In this document: piece after piece, positions 1 to 7,444 of the stretch | Numbering within the stretch: the stretch's first letter is position 1 | Layout: every line of letters begins with the position of its first letter | Source: Eubacteriaceae bacterium | GTDB lineage: Bacteria; Bacillota; Clostridia; Eubacteriales; Anaerofustaceae | Length of the DNA: 64,000 nucleotides | Reading direction: 5' to 3' | Assembly: GCA_017551505.1 (NCBI GenBank) | Contig: JAFZLL010000042.1 | Coordinates: forward strand, 1-64,000 | The notes under the pieces: generated by a model | Database searches by the model: none | The model's input: the letters and a program-made list of their open reading frames with translations, nothing else | What the model was told of the DNA's origin: nothing | Position numbers and translations under genes: made by a program

Positions 1-1
1 A

Positions 2-304
2 AAGGCGATGGCGGGAAAGGATTTCGGCAACGGTAAAGCCACCCTGGACAACGGATACGGGATGTTCCTTAAGTTCCTTGAGTACAAGCTCAGTGACCGC
101 GGGAAGGTACTGATCAAAGTCGACAGATGGTTCCCGTCAAGTCAGACATGCCATGTGTGCGGTAATACCGACAGTGAGTTAAAAGATCTGAAGATCCGTC
201 ACTGGGTATGTCCTGTCTGCGGGACCTCGCACGACCGTGACATAAATGCCGCAATGAACATCCTTCAGGAAGGACTAAGAGAGTACATGAGGGATACGGC
301 ATAG
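2..304 (+). CDS. tnpB: TnpB RNA-guided nuclease, C-terminal fragment (runs in from left edge)
   Basis: The reading frame is open from base 2, so the gene starts upstream of the window and only about the last 100 residues are seen. They contain the TnpB zinc ribbon (CHVCGN then CPVCGT, two CxxC pairs about 20 residues apart) and the final RuvC motif DRDINAAMNI, whose aspartate is a catalytic residue. In this family the protein is a DNA nuclease guided by an RNA made from the element's right end, and it helps retain the transposon. Nothing in the visible part is disrupted. Whether the upstream part is complete cannot be judged. Confidence 0.85.
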   Translation, partial: KAMAGKDFGNGKATLDNGYGMFLKFLEYKLSDRGKVLIKVDRWFPSSQTCHVCGNTDSELKDLKIRHWVCPVCGTSHDRDINAAMNILQEGLREYMRDTA

Positions 305-462
305 GCATGTGATACAGCATACCATCACGATAGGGCAGGAACTGTCCGAATCCATAACGCCTGTGGAGCCGGCGGCCTCTGTGTACGGCGATACGTCGTC
401 GTATGTAAGCTGCAGCGTTGAAGCAGGAATCCCACACTTCTATAAGTGGCGGGAGTGTTCAA
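305..462 (+). ncRNA. Candidate TnpB guide RNA (omega/reRNA) scaffold
   Basis: The stretch between the tnpB stop and the right end has no plausible gene. It ends in an imperfect hairpin (CCCACACTT paired with AAGTGGCGGG at 431-453) followed by TTCAA. In known TnpB systems the guide RNA overlaps the 3' end of tnpB, its scaffold ends at the right end, and the next 16 or so bases form the guide. By that logic the guide would begin near 463. The scaffold 5' end is not determined and could lie inside tnpB. Confidence 0.4.
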
Positions 463-468
463 TACAGT

Positions 469-845
469 ATGTCTGACCATCCTTCTGCCGATCCGGTTTC
501 TGACAAAGATACCGTCGTTCATATTCCGCAAACGCTTCACATCACTGCAATTGCCGGCATCTCGCTGATGATCCTTTCATCCGAGGGCTGTGCCGCCGCG
601 GCAATCACTTCGGGACTTCTCGCAATAGTTATTACCCGATCTTTCTGATCGCTGAGAAGACGCCGTGGTTTGATAGGCTGTTCGTTCAGAATTCAAAGGG
701 CGAAATCAAGAGGAGTATGCTGCTCTTGTCTGGTACTGGCACTCTGATCGGCGCGTCGACCGAACTGTTTTCACTGAGCGAATATGATACGGCGGCCGTT
801 CCGGCCGCAATCAAGGCAGTCCTGCTGTTATCAAGTATCCTTTAA
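469..845 (+). pseudogene. Broken small membrane-protein gene, weakly AgrB-like
   Basis: Two adjacent frames read as one hydrophobic protein if a single frameshift near 630-640 is allowed. Frame one (469-648) gives a segment rich in A, I and L ending LLAIVIT. The second frame (639-845) gives IFLIAEKTPWFDRLF, a basic stretch, and two more hydrophobic segments ending LLLSSIL and a TAA stop. The order hydrophobic segment, charged loop, hydrophobic segment recalls AgrB peptide-processing proteins, but no catalytic His/Cys pair is visible. The 5' end abuts the TnpB element, which may have truncated it. The family call is weak; the broken state is more secure. Confidence 0.3.
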
Positions 846-990
846 ATTTCAGACAAAACCTGACCTGTCGCGATCAAATAACCGCATACTGCATTGTTAT
901 ACTGAATGTCCCGCTCGGTCTCTGGTCGGCATCACCTCTTTGGTTTTCAACTGAATCATTCCCTTTTCAAAGGCTTATATTACAAAAAAC

Positions 991-1020
991 AGGAGGTCTT
1001 CTCTTTTGAAAAGACCTCCT
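991..1020 (-). terminator. Rho-independent terminator for the MATE gene
   Basis: A perfect inverted repeat, AGGAGGTCTT paired with AAGACCTCCT around a 10-base loop, is followed on the minus strand by GTTTTTTG. It lies about 150 bases past the stop of the MATE exporter gene and points the same way. The rest of 846-1167 shows no supportable gene. Confidence 0.8.
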
Positions 1021-1167
1021 GTATACGTTGCAAATCTGCACAATGCACCAATCTTTATCACACTTAACAGGGTTCGTGGCCTGCCGTCCTATTCAAAACT
1101 GCTTGGAAAATACGGACCTGACAGAAAGCATTCCCGGTCGCACAGATGCTTATCGGCACAGTTACGA

Positions 1168-2574
1168 TCAATCCGCTGCAGGATCCATTCCCTCTGAAAT
1201 GGGATGCACCCATTTCCCGCTCTTATAATAGATCGCATAACAAAGAAAAGCGGTCATATTGTGGGCTATCATTCCAGTCCATGCCCCGACCAGTCCGAAA
1301 TCGAACACCTGCGTCAGGATATATGTTCCAATGATCCTCATGCTCCACATAGCTGCAATATTGACGTACAGCGAGAACTTCGTGTTTCCTGCTCCCTGAA
1401 GCATGCCTTCCAACACGTTGGTAACCCCGTAGAAAGGCTCCGAACAGGCGACCATCTTGAGTACCGTACTGCAAAGGGCTATGACTTCGGGATCCTTATT
1501 GAAGATACGCACCAGGTTCGGAGCAAAAATGAACAGGAGACTGCCCGTCACCGTCATCATCAGTACCTCGCATAAGAGCGTGACTCTTGCCACTTTATGC
1601 AGGCTCTCGCTGTCCCTCGCTCCTATGAAGTTGCCTGTAAGGGTCGCTGCAGCAGTCATCATTCCGAATCCCGGGATATAGAACGCAGACTCGACCGTAT
1701 TTCCTATAGTATGCGCCGCTGTCGCTGTCGCGCCGAGAGAGTTTATCATCGATGCAAATACCACAAATCCGAGAGACGAGCCGAACCTCTGGAACATGTA
1801 TGGGATCGCTGTTCTGAGACAAGGCTTCATGATATCCATGTCGATTTTAAAAGGCAACCCTTTGGGCGATATCTCCTTATGTCTGAACACGCTGATCACC
1901 ATGGCCAGTCCGCCGTATATGAACGATATGACGCTCGCCACTGCAGCTCCGATGACTCCCATACCTGCACCCGGCATAGTGAATTCAAAGCCCAGGAAAG
2001 ATATGGTTCTCGTGGGGTTGATGAGCAGATAGTTCATGACAAGATTGATCACGTTCACGCCGATCCCTATGCGCATCGGTGTCTTGGTATCTCCTGAAGC
2101 CCTAAGCACCGTTCCCAGAATCATATTGGCACTTCTCGGAAGCATAGCGAGATATATGATGAAGAAGTATCTGGAAGCAAGGTCCCTTATGCTGGGATCA
2201 ACATTCATCCATTTGGGAACATATTTGCTGACTCCCACAGTCAGCACCGTGAAGAAGGTCCCCAGAACGATGACCGTGATGATGGCCTGCATCACGGCTC
2301 TCCTGGCTTTTTCTTCATCCCCTCTGCCTCTTGCCTGGGAAATATATGCCAGGAATCCCACTCCAAAAGCAGATATGCTGCTGACGAACAGCCAGCTTAC
2401 CGTTGACGTGGATCCTACTGCCGCCATTGCTTCCGTTCCCAGATTGCCCACCATTGCAGTGTCTATATACTGTATTGCCGTCCCGAGGATCTGTTCCAGC
2501 ATGGTAGGCCATGCAAGGGTGAAGATCATCGGAAGATAAGAAAAATCAAAATACTTTTTGTTTTGTTTCTGCAT
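1168..2574 (-). CDS. MATE family multidrug/Na+ (or H+) antiporter
   Basis: The protein of about 468 residues is hydrophobic throughout, with roughly twelve predicted membrane helices arranged as two related halves. It carries the usual MATE start (FTLAWPTMLEQ, then YIDTAMVG near residue 40) and the second-half repeat around YGVTNVLEGMLQGAGNT. Such proteins sit in the cytoplasmic membrane and export cationic drugs or metabolites using an ion gradient; the substrate cannot be read from sequence. The ATG at 2574 follows a GGGGGA box by 10 bases. A GTG at 2601 would add nine residues and is an alternative start. It is a single-gene unit ending at the hairpin at 991-1020. Confidence 0.9.
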   Translation of the reverse strand: MQKQNKKYFDFSYLPMIFTLAWPTMLEQILGTAIQYIDTAMVGNLGTEAMAAVGSTSTVSWLFVSSISAFGVGFLAYISQARGRGDEEKARRAVMQAIITVIVLGTFFTVLTVGVSKYVPKWMNVDPSIRDLASRYFFIIYLAMLPRSANMILGTVLRASGDTKTPMRIGIGVNVINLVMNYLLINPTRTISFLGFEFTMPGAGMGVIGAAVASVISFIYGGLAMVISVFRHKEISPKGLPFKIDMDIMKPCLRTAIPYMFQRFGSSLGFVVFASMINSLGATATAAHTIGNTVESAFYIPGFGMMTAAATLTGNFIGARDSESLHKVARVTLLCEVLMMTVTGSLLFIFAPNLVRIFNKDPEVIALCSTVLKMVACSEPFYGVTNVLEGMLQGAGNTKFSLYVNIAAMWSMRIIGTYILTQVFDFGLVGAWTGMIAHNMTAFLCYAIYYKSGKWVHPISEGMDPAAD

Positions 2575-2727
2575 CAATATATTATCCCCCGCTTCGAGCA
2601 CCGCCTGTCCGTTCCTATTCCTTTAATCGGCAGTAAGGTGCTTCATCATTTTAACACATTCATCTTGAGGAAAAAGAATCTTCTCAATAACTTACCATAT
2701 CATTAGCACGGTCATGCTTTTATACTA

Positions 2728-2812
2728 AAAAGGCAAAAAGAGAGTTGAACTGACCCCCAAAAGTTAGACCCAAAAACTAACTGTAGGAGGTCAGTTCAAG
2801 TTTTCGCCTTTT
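2728..2812 (+). terminator. Terminator-like hairpin interrupted by a mini IS3-type element
   Basis: AAAAGGC at 2728-2734 pairs with GCCTTTT at 2806-2812, ending in a T run. Between the arms lies the 53-bp element at 2746-2798. Without the element and one copy of its target duplication, a simple A-stem/T-stem hairpin is restored. It stands between two divergent genes, where a terminator is unexpected, so it may attenuate the downstream reductase gene or be a relic. Confidence 0.5.
2743..2801. mobile_element. Mini IS3-type element A (both ends joined), 3-bp target duplication AGT
   Basis: The core at 2746-2798 begins TGAACTGACC and ends GGTCAGTTCA, perfect 10-bp terminal inverted repeats with the TG...CA tips typical of the IS3 family. 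The left arm continues CCCAAAAGTTAGAC and the right arm reads inwards CTCCTACAGTTAG, as expected for non-identical left and right IS ends. AGT lies directly outside each tip (2743-2745 and 2799-2801), a 3-bp duplication. There is no room for a transposase. The left end is shared base for base with element B at 18471. Confidence 0.7.
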
Positions 2813-2911
2813 AATTTTCCCAATTTGGCGGAGAATACTGAACTAAAATGGTTTTATTATCTATACTCATTATACAGGCAGTATTGGATTATTTCGGAAA
2901 GGTGGTCACTG

Positions 2912-4588
2912 GTGAATAAAGTAATTATTGTCGGCGGAGTCGCCGGCGGAGCAACTGCGGCGGCTAGGATCAGAAGACTGGATGAGACTGCACAGATCAT
3001 AGTATTTGAGAAGAGCGGGAATGTTTCCTACGCTAACTGCGGCATCCCCTATTATATCGGAGGCGTCATCGAAGGGGAGGGGAACCTGATCCTCCGCACC
3101 CCGGAGAGCTTCAGAGAAAGATACCGCATAGACGTACGGGTAAAGAATGAAGTCATCAAGATAGACCCCGGCAGAAAAACAGTCACGGTACGGAACCTTG
3201 AAAACGGAATGGTGTATTCGGAAAGCTATGATAAGCTTCTGCTTTCACCCGGTGCCAAGCCGGTCAGGCCGGAACTTCCCGGATCGGATTCCTCACGGAT
3301 CCATACGGTAAGGACTGTTGAAGATGCCATGAGGATCCGTGAGATCATCACGAAGCAGGATGCCAAGAGCGCTGCCGTCATCGGAGGAGGATTCATAGGG
3401 CTGGAAACTGCCGAAAACCTTGCAAAAGCCGGGATCGATACGACGATCGTCGTCCGTTCCAACCAGCTGTTCCCTGCCATGGATGAAGACATGGCACATC
3501 TGATCCATACGGTCTTCAGGGCGAACGGTGTGAAACTCCTGTTCTGCAAGGATACAAAAGCCTTCAGGGTGACTGAAAACGGGATCAGGCTCGTATTCGG
3601 GGAAAATGACTCCTTGGTCGCGGATATGGTCATTCTTGCTGTCGGCGTATCCCCTGATACCTCTCTTGCGAAAGATGCGGGGCTCAAGCTGGGAGATGGA
3701 GGAGGAATCGAGGTCGACGAACACATGCAGACGTCATCTCCGGATATCTACGCGGTCGGTGATGCTGTGGAGATAAAGCATCTGGTTACAGGGCAGAAAA
3801 CGCTGATAGCGCTTGCAGGGCCGGCGAACAAGGAAGCGAGAGTCGCTGCAGACAATATTTGCGGTATATCGAGCAGATATATCGGCTCGGCGGCCTCTTC
3901 TGTGATCCGGCTTTTCGACAGGACCGCTTCCATGACCGGTATCAGCGAAAAAACAGCCAAAGCCGCAGGGATCGATTATGAAAAGCTGGTGCTGAGTCCG
4001 GCAGCCCACGCCACATATTATCCCGGCGCGAAGAACATGACTATGAAAGTGCTGTACGAAAAAGGAACCCTGCGCATACTTGGTTGCCAGATCATCGGTT
4101 TTGAAGGCGTTGACAAGCGGATCGACGTTATAGCGACAGCCATGCAGGCAGGGATGACGATTACTGATCTGGCGGGACTCGATCTGGCCTATGCCCCTCC
4201 ATATTCATCCGCGAAAGACCCTGTCAACATGGTCGGGTTCATGGCTGAAAACATCGAAAACGGCATGGTAAGGCAATTCCACTGGGAAGATATCCCGTCA
4301 CTGCAGGCAGATCGGGACGTTTTCCTGCTGGACACCCGGACTCCTGCCGAATACGGCAGAGGCCATGCGGCTTCTTTCATCAACATACCGGTAGATGAAC
4401 TGCGTGGCCGGCTGAATGAGATCCCCATGGACAAACCGGTTTACGTCATGTGCCAGAGCGGGGTAAGGAGCTATCTCGCGTGCAGGATACTGGCTCAGAA
4501 CGGATACAGGTGCTATAACTTCTCCGGAGGATACAGCTTCTATAAAGCCGCGGTCCTTGATGAACAGACCGCAAATCGTGCTGAATAG
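2912..4588 (+). CDS. CoA-disulfide reductase with C-terminal rhodanese domain (CoADR-RHD)
   Basis: A flavoprotein of the pyridine nucleotide-disulfide reductase family, 558 residues. The FAD-binding GGVAGGATAAAR is at the N-terminus, the redox cysteine lies in SYANCGIPYY, an NAD(P)-binding VIGGGFIGLE follows, then the FAD-binding YAVGDAVE. Roughly the last 100 residues are a rhodanese domain with the active cysteine in CQSGVRS. Family members reduce CoA disulfides, persulfides or polysulfides with NAD(P)H, or act as NADH oxidases, in the cytoplasm. The start chosen is GTG at 2912, six bases after AAAGGTGG and directly before the dinucleotide fold; a frame-open ATG at 2825 would add a non-conserved stretch. 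Single gene with its own terminator at 4629. Confidence 0.9.
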   Translation: MNKVIIVGGVAGGATAAARIRRLDETAQIIVFEKSGNVSYANCGIPYYIGGVIEGEGNLILRTPESFRERYRIDVRVKNEVIKIDPGRKTVTVRNLENGMVYSESYDKLLLSPGAKPVRPELPGSDSSRIHTVRTVEDAMRIREIITKQDAKSAAVIGGGFIGLETAENLAKAGIDTTIVVRSNQLFPAMDEDMAHLIHTVFRANGVKLLFCKDTKAFRVTENGIRLVFGENDSLVADMVILAVGVSPDTSLAKDAGLKLGDGGGIEVDEHMQTSSPDIYAVGDAVEIKHLVTGQKTLIALAGPANKEARVAADNICGISSRYIGSAASSVIRLFDRTASMTGISEKTAKAAGIDYEKLVLSPAAHATYYPGAKNMTMKVLYEKGTLRILGCQIIGFEGVDKRIDVIATAMQAGMTITDLAGLDLAYAPPYSSAKDPVNMVGFMAENIENGMVRQFHWEDIPSLQADRDVFLLDTRTPAEYGRGHAASFINIPVDELRGRLNEIPMDKPVYVMCQSGVRSYLACRILAQNGYRCYNFSGGYSFYKAAVLDEQTANRAE

Positions 4589-4628
4589 AACGGCAAAATA
4601 TTAAAGGCAAACGCAGTAATTGATATGA

Positions 4629-4663
4629 CGGACAGGCTATGCTATCAACAGCCTGTCCGTTTT
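4629..4663 (+). terminator. Rho-independent terminator of the CoADR gene
   Basis: CGGACAGGCT (4629-4638) pairs perfectly with AGCCTGTCCG (4650-4659) and is followed by TTTT. It lies 40 bases past the stop. Confidence 0.85.
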
Positions 4664-4744
4664 CATACCCGATCCATACAATGCACTATATTTCATCTCC
4701 TTTTCCCGGGCTGTCTCGATATTTCCACTGTTTGTTATTTAAAA

Positions 4745-4772
4745 TTGTAATATCCCTGCCGTGTGCTATAAT
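4745..4772 (+). promoter_or_regulatory. Sigma-A promoter of the ispD / PDH-like operon
   Basis: TTGTAA at 4745-4750 and TATAAT at 4767-4772 are separated by 16 bases, with a TG one base ahead of the -10 box (extended -10). Transcription would start near 4779, only a few bases before the ribosome site GGGGAA and the ATG at 4787. Confidence 0.7.
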
Positions 4773-4786
4773 ATTCGGGGAATACC

Positions 4787-5518
4787 ATGTATAAAAAGCG
4801 TATAATGAGTGTTCTTATTCCTGCGGCAGGCATTTCCAGACGCATGGAAGGTCTGGGAAGCAAGCCGTACATCACCTTATTCGGCAAAAGCGTGCTTTAT
4901 TATGTTCTGAGAGCATTCGCAGCCTCCCCGTACACAGGGGAGATCATAGCCGCAGTAAGGGCGGGTGAGGAGGATCTGGCCTGCAGAGCTGCAGCAGAAG
5001 CATGTCCTGATATCCCGTTCAAAACAGTTATCGGAGGAATGACCCGCCAGGAGAGCGTATACTCCGCAATCAAAGCCAGCGATGACTCTTTCCGTCTGAT
5101 TGCAGTCCATGACGCAGCGAGACCCTGCATAACCTCAGACCTTATCAACAGGGTCGCGGAAGCCGCTCTGGCGGCAGGTGCTGCAACGGCCGCATCTCCC
5201 ATGACGGACACTGTCGGGGTGATAGAGACCTCAAAAGAAGGCGCTGTGATTTCCGGCTATGAAGACAGAGAAAAGCTGGTACGCATCGCCACCCCGCAGA
5301 TATTCGATCGTAAGATCCTCATTGCCGCACATGAGACCGCCAGGACAAATGCCCTCTCTTTTACCGACGACAGCTCTCTTGTTAGATCAGCCGGGACAAG
5401 GGCCATGGCAGTGATAAGCAATGAGAACAATATCAAAATAACCGTTCCCGCCGACCTGGCAACAGCATCGGCGACACTTTCTGGAATGATAAATATAGAT
5501 GAAAAGGATGCATCCTGA
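4787..5518 (+). CDS. ispD: 2-C-methyl-D-erythritol 4-phosphate cytidylyltransferase
   Basis: IspD joins CTP to methylerythritol phosphate, the third step of the MEP isoprenoid pathway, in the cytoplasm. At 243 residues it has the family's normal length. The CTP-binding start reads PAAGISRRM (consensus PAAGxGxRM) followed by the conserved lysine in GSKPY; VHDAARPC and the late TDD motif are present. The ATG at 4787 follows GGGGAA by five bases; an ATG six codons on is an alternative. The next gene begins two bases after the stop, so ispD appears to head the operon holding the PDH-like genes. ispF is not adjacent. Confidence 0.92.
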   Translation: MYKKRIMSVLIPAAGISRRMEGLGSKPYITLFGKSVLYYVLRAFAASPYTGEIIAAVRAGEEDLACRAAAEACPDIPFKTVIGGMTRQESVYSAIKASDDSFRLIAVHDAARPCITSDLINRVAEAALAAGAATAASPMTDTVGVIETSKEGAVISGYEDREKLVRIATPQIFDRKILIAAHETARTNALSFTDDSSLVRSAGTRAMAVISNENNIKITVPADLATASATLSGMINIDEKDAS

Positions 5519-5519
5519 A

Positions 5520-6458
5520 ATGAACACGAACACCTCGCTGCAGATCTTTTACAAAATGATGAAGGCACGGCTTCTTGAAGAAGTCGCGGTCAAACTGAAG
5601 GAAAGAGGGCTGATCGCCGATGAACTTCGTCTAAGCCTCGGCCAGGAGGCAGTCGCGGCTGCAGTATGCTCTTTGTCGCTGAACGACGTGATCTTCGTTC
5701 CCCGCCGCAATATTTCTTCACTGATCGCCGCCAATGTCCCGTCCATATCTATCCTGTCGGAGCTGTGCGGGCTAAAGGAAGGCATGTGCGGAGGCAAAGG
5801 GGGGCTGGACTGCGCCGCTTGGAGCGATTCCAACGTCTTTGGTCCAATGGCTTCTCCCGATTCCTCGCTGATGAGAGCCTGCGGTACGGCGCTCTCCTTC
5901 TCACTGCAGGGACTGCCCTACTGTGTGCTTTGCATCGTAGGCGACTCCGCCGCTGCCAGAGGGGATCTATACACGGCGATGAATTATGCTGCACTCAATA
6001 ATCTGCGCATAGTATTCTATGTGGAAAACAACGGCTACGCCGGACGCAGCCGCACGAAGGACACCATCAATGTATCAGAGATATCCCGGAGAGCCAATGG
6101 CTTCGAGATACCGGGCCTCACCGTTGACGGAAACGATACAAATGCCGTTTACGAGGCTGTTGACCAGGCTGTATCGTTCAGCCGCCAGAACAGGAAACCG
6201 GCCCTGATAGAGGCGGTTACTTACCGCTTGGCTGGGGAAACGTATGAGGAGATTCAGAGCTACCGCAGCGAAGAAGAAGTCAATATGCATGCCGCTATAG
6301 ACCCGATCGAGATACATACAAGATATATGATTGAAGCCGGCATAGGCCAGATCGGCGACTTTTTATCCATGCGCGAAGCCATTCAGGATGAGATCGACGC
6401 CGCAGTGGACAATGTGCTTGCGCTGATCAGAGAAAGGATCGGAGGTGGGGAAGAGTGA
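5520..6458 (+). CDS. PDH E1 alpha-like protein lacking catalytic histidines (likely pseudoenzyme)
   Basis: About 312 residues, homologous along its length to the alpha subunit of thiamine-diphosphate 2-oxoacid or acetoin dehydrogenases: GLKEGMCGGKGG, the TPP/Mg motif IVGDSAAARG to VENNGYA, then IPGLTVDGND. Key residues differ. Where active enzymes have a histidine after GGKGG (often GSMHM), this one has GGLDCAAW. The late loop RYxxH/RxxGH reads TYRLAGETY. The earlier YRxHG stretch is FVPRRNI, and GDG is GDS. The Mg-ligand Asp and Asn pair remain, so cofactor binding is conceivable but normal decarboxylation is unlikely. The frame is intact. ATG 5520 lies two bases after ispD; an in-frame ATG at 5499 would overlap ispD. 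The downstream beta subunit overlaps it by four bases. Confidence 0.8.
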   Translation: MNTNTSLQIFYKMMKARLLEEVAVKLKERGLIADELRLSLGQEAVAAAVCSLSLNDVIFVPRRNISSLIAANVPSISILSELCGLKEGMCGGKGGLDCAAWSDSNVFGPMASPDSSLMRACGTALSFSLQGLPYCVLCIVGDSAAARGDLYTAMNYAALNNLRIVFYVENNGYAGRSRTKDTINVSEISRRANGFEIPGLTVDGNDTNAVYEAVDQAVSFSRQNRKPALIEAVTYRLAGETYEEIQSYRSEEEVNMHAAIDPIEIHTRYMIEAGIGQIGDFLSMREAIQDEIDAAVDNVLALIRERIGGGEE

Positions 6459-7435
6459 AAGAATTGACATATTTCAAAGCCGCGGCAGAGGCAATCAGCC
6501 GCGCATTGGGTGACAACGATAAAATAGTAGTGCTCGGAAAAGGGATGACGGCAGGCGGCAAGGACGGTCTGTTCAATGAGATTTTCCTCAAATACGGGAG
6601 AAGCCGCGTACTGGACGGGACCGCAGATGACAAATCGAATATCCGCATCGCCCTCGGACTGGCCGCTACCGGAGCACTTCCTCTGGTTGTAATAGACGGG
6701 GAAAACCTGTACAGCTGCATCGAAGCCATTGCGGTCGACGCATGCTGCGCACAGACAGCATTCAACGGACAATATTCCTCATCGATAGTGATCTGGTCCG
6801 ATTACGGCTACGCAGATGGGGACACCCCGGCAGAAACTTTCCTTTCAGAAGGTTTCTTCGCGTCACTGCCGAACTTGACAGTCTATTGCCCTTCCTGCCC
6901 GGAAGATGCCTGCTCGATGATGGCCACCGCATTGCGTTTCCCATACAACGGACCTACGCTGGTCCTTACTGACAGATCTATGAGGGAGACCACAGCCAAG
7001 GTGACCGAAGAAGACGCTGCCCCTGTAAGACCACAGGCCGGATCCCAGGTGATCAAAGAAGGCGGCGATGTTACGCTAGTCTCCTATGGAGCCATGATGC
7101 AGGCATCGATGGAAGCCGCTTACCGCGCTTCCCAAGCGGGCTGCGAGTGCGAGCTCATCGACTTAAGATGCTTGAACCCGATAGATACCGCACCGGTTAT
7201 AGCTTCTGTCAAGAAGACAGGCAGGCTGGCCGTGGCCCAGGCAGGCTGGCCCAGAGGCGGCGTGGGAGATATACTGATCTCCGCTGTCATGAGCTCGGAA
7301 GCCTTTGACTACATGGAAAAGCCCGTGAAGATCGTTTCACCCCCCAATAAGGTGATCCCTTACGGGGATTTCGCGGAGAAGACCGTACTCCCAGGCTGGG
7401 AGGAAGTGTATTTCGCCATTATTTCATTGATATAG
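6455..7435 (+). CDS. PDH E1 beta-like protein with altered active site (likely pseudoenzyme)
   Basis: 326 residues with the transketolase-type pyrimidine-binding and C-terminal domains of E1 beta subunits: KYGRSRVLDG, LPNLTVYCPSCPEDA, VTLVSYGAMM, ELIDLRCLNPID and GWPRGGVGD all match. Active-site positions do not. GEDV is replaced by GKGM. The TPxxE stretch whose glutamate activates TPP reads DGTADDK. The LHSD/QHSQ histidine region reads TPAETF. The GTG start overlaps the E1 alpha stop (GTGA), indicating coupled translation and probably a heterotetramer with that partner. The conserved fold with substituted catalytic sites suggests a structural, binding or altered-chemistry role. Confidence 0.8.
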   Translation: MKELTYFKAAAEAISRALGDNDKIVVLGKGMTAGGKDGLFNEIFLKYGRSRVLDGTADDKSNIRIALGLAATGALPLVVIDGENLYSCIEAIAVDACCAQTAFNGQYSSSIVIWSDYGYADGDTPAETFLSEGFFASLPNLTVYCPSCPEDACSMMATALRFPYNGPTLVLTDRSMRETTAKVTEEDAAPVRPQAGSQVIKEGGDVTLVSYGAMMQASMEAAYRASQAGCECELIDLRCLNPIDTAPVIASVKKTGRLAVAQAGWPRGGVGDILISAVMSSEAFDYMEKPVKIVSPPNKVIPYGDFAEKTVLPGWEEVYFAIISLI

Positions 7436-7444
7436 GTGATAAAT

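Larger units (their letters stand above)
1..462 (+). mobile_element. Right part of an IS200/IS605-group element (TnpB side), cut by the window edge
   Basis: The element is recognised from the C-terminal part of a TnpB protein (2-304) followed by a structured non-coding tail. That tail ends in an imperfect hairpin at 431-453 and a TTCAA sequence at 458-462, which resembles the right-end cleavage site of this group. No TnpA (HUH transposase) is visible because the left side lies outside the window. The exact right boundary is inferred from the TTCA motif; elements of this group make no target duplication, so it cannot be confirmed from the sequence alone. Confidence 0.6.

Noticed and set aside
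2825-2911. N-terminal extension of the CoADR frame to an ATG at 2825
   Set aside because: The extra 29 residues are not like the family, and the GTG at 2912 has a well-placed ribosome site directly before the FAD-binding motif.
3226-3726. Long minus-strand frames inside the CoADR gene
   Set aside because: Codon-bias shadows; the plus strand encodes a full conserved enzyme.
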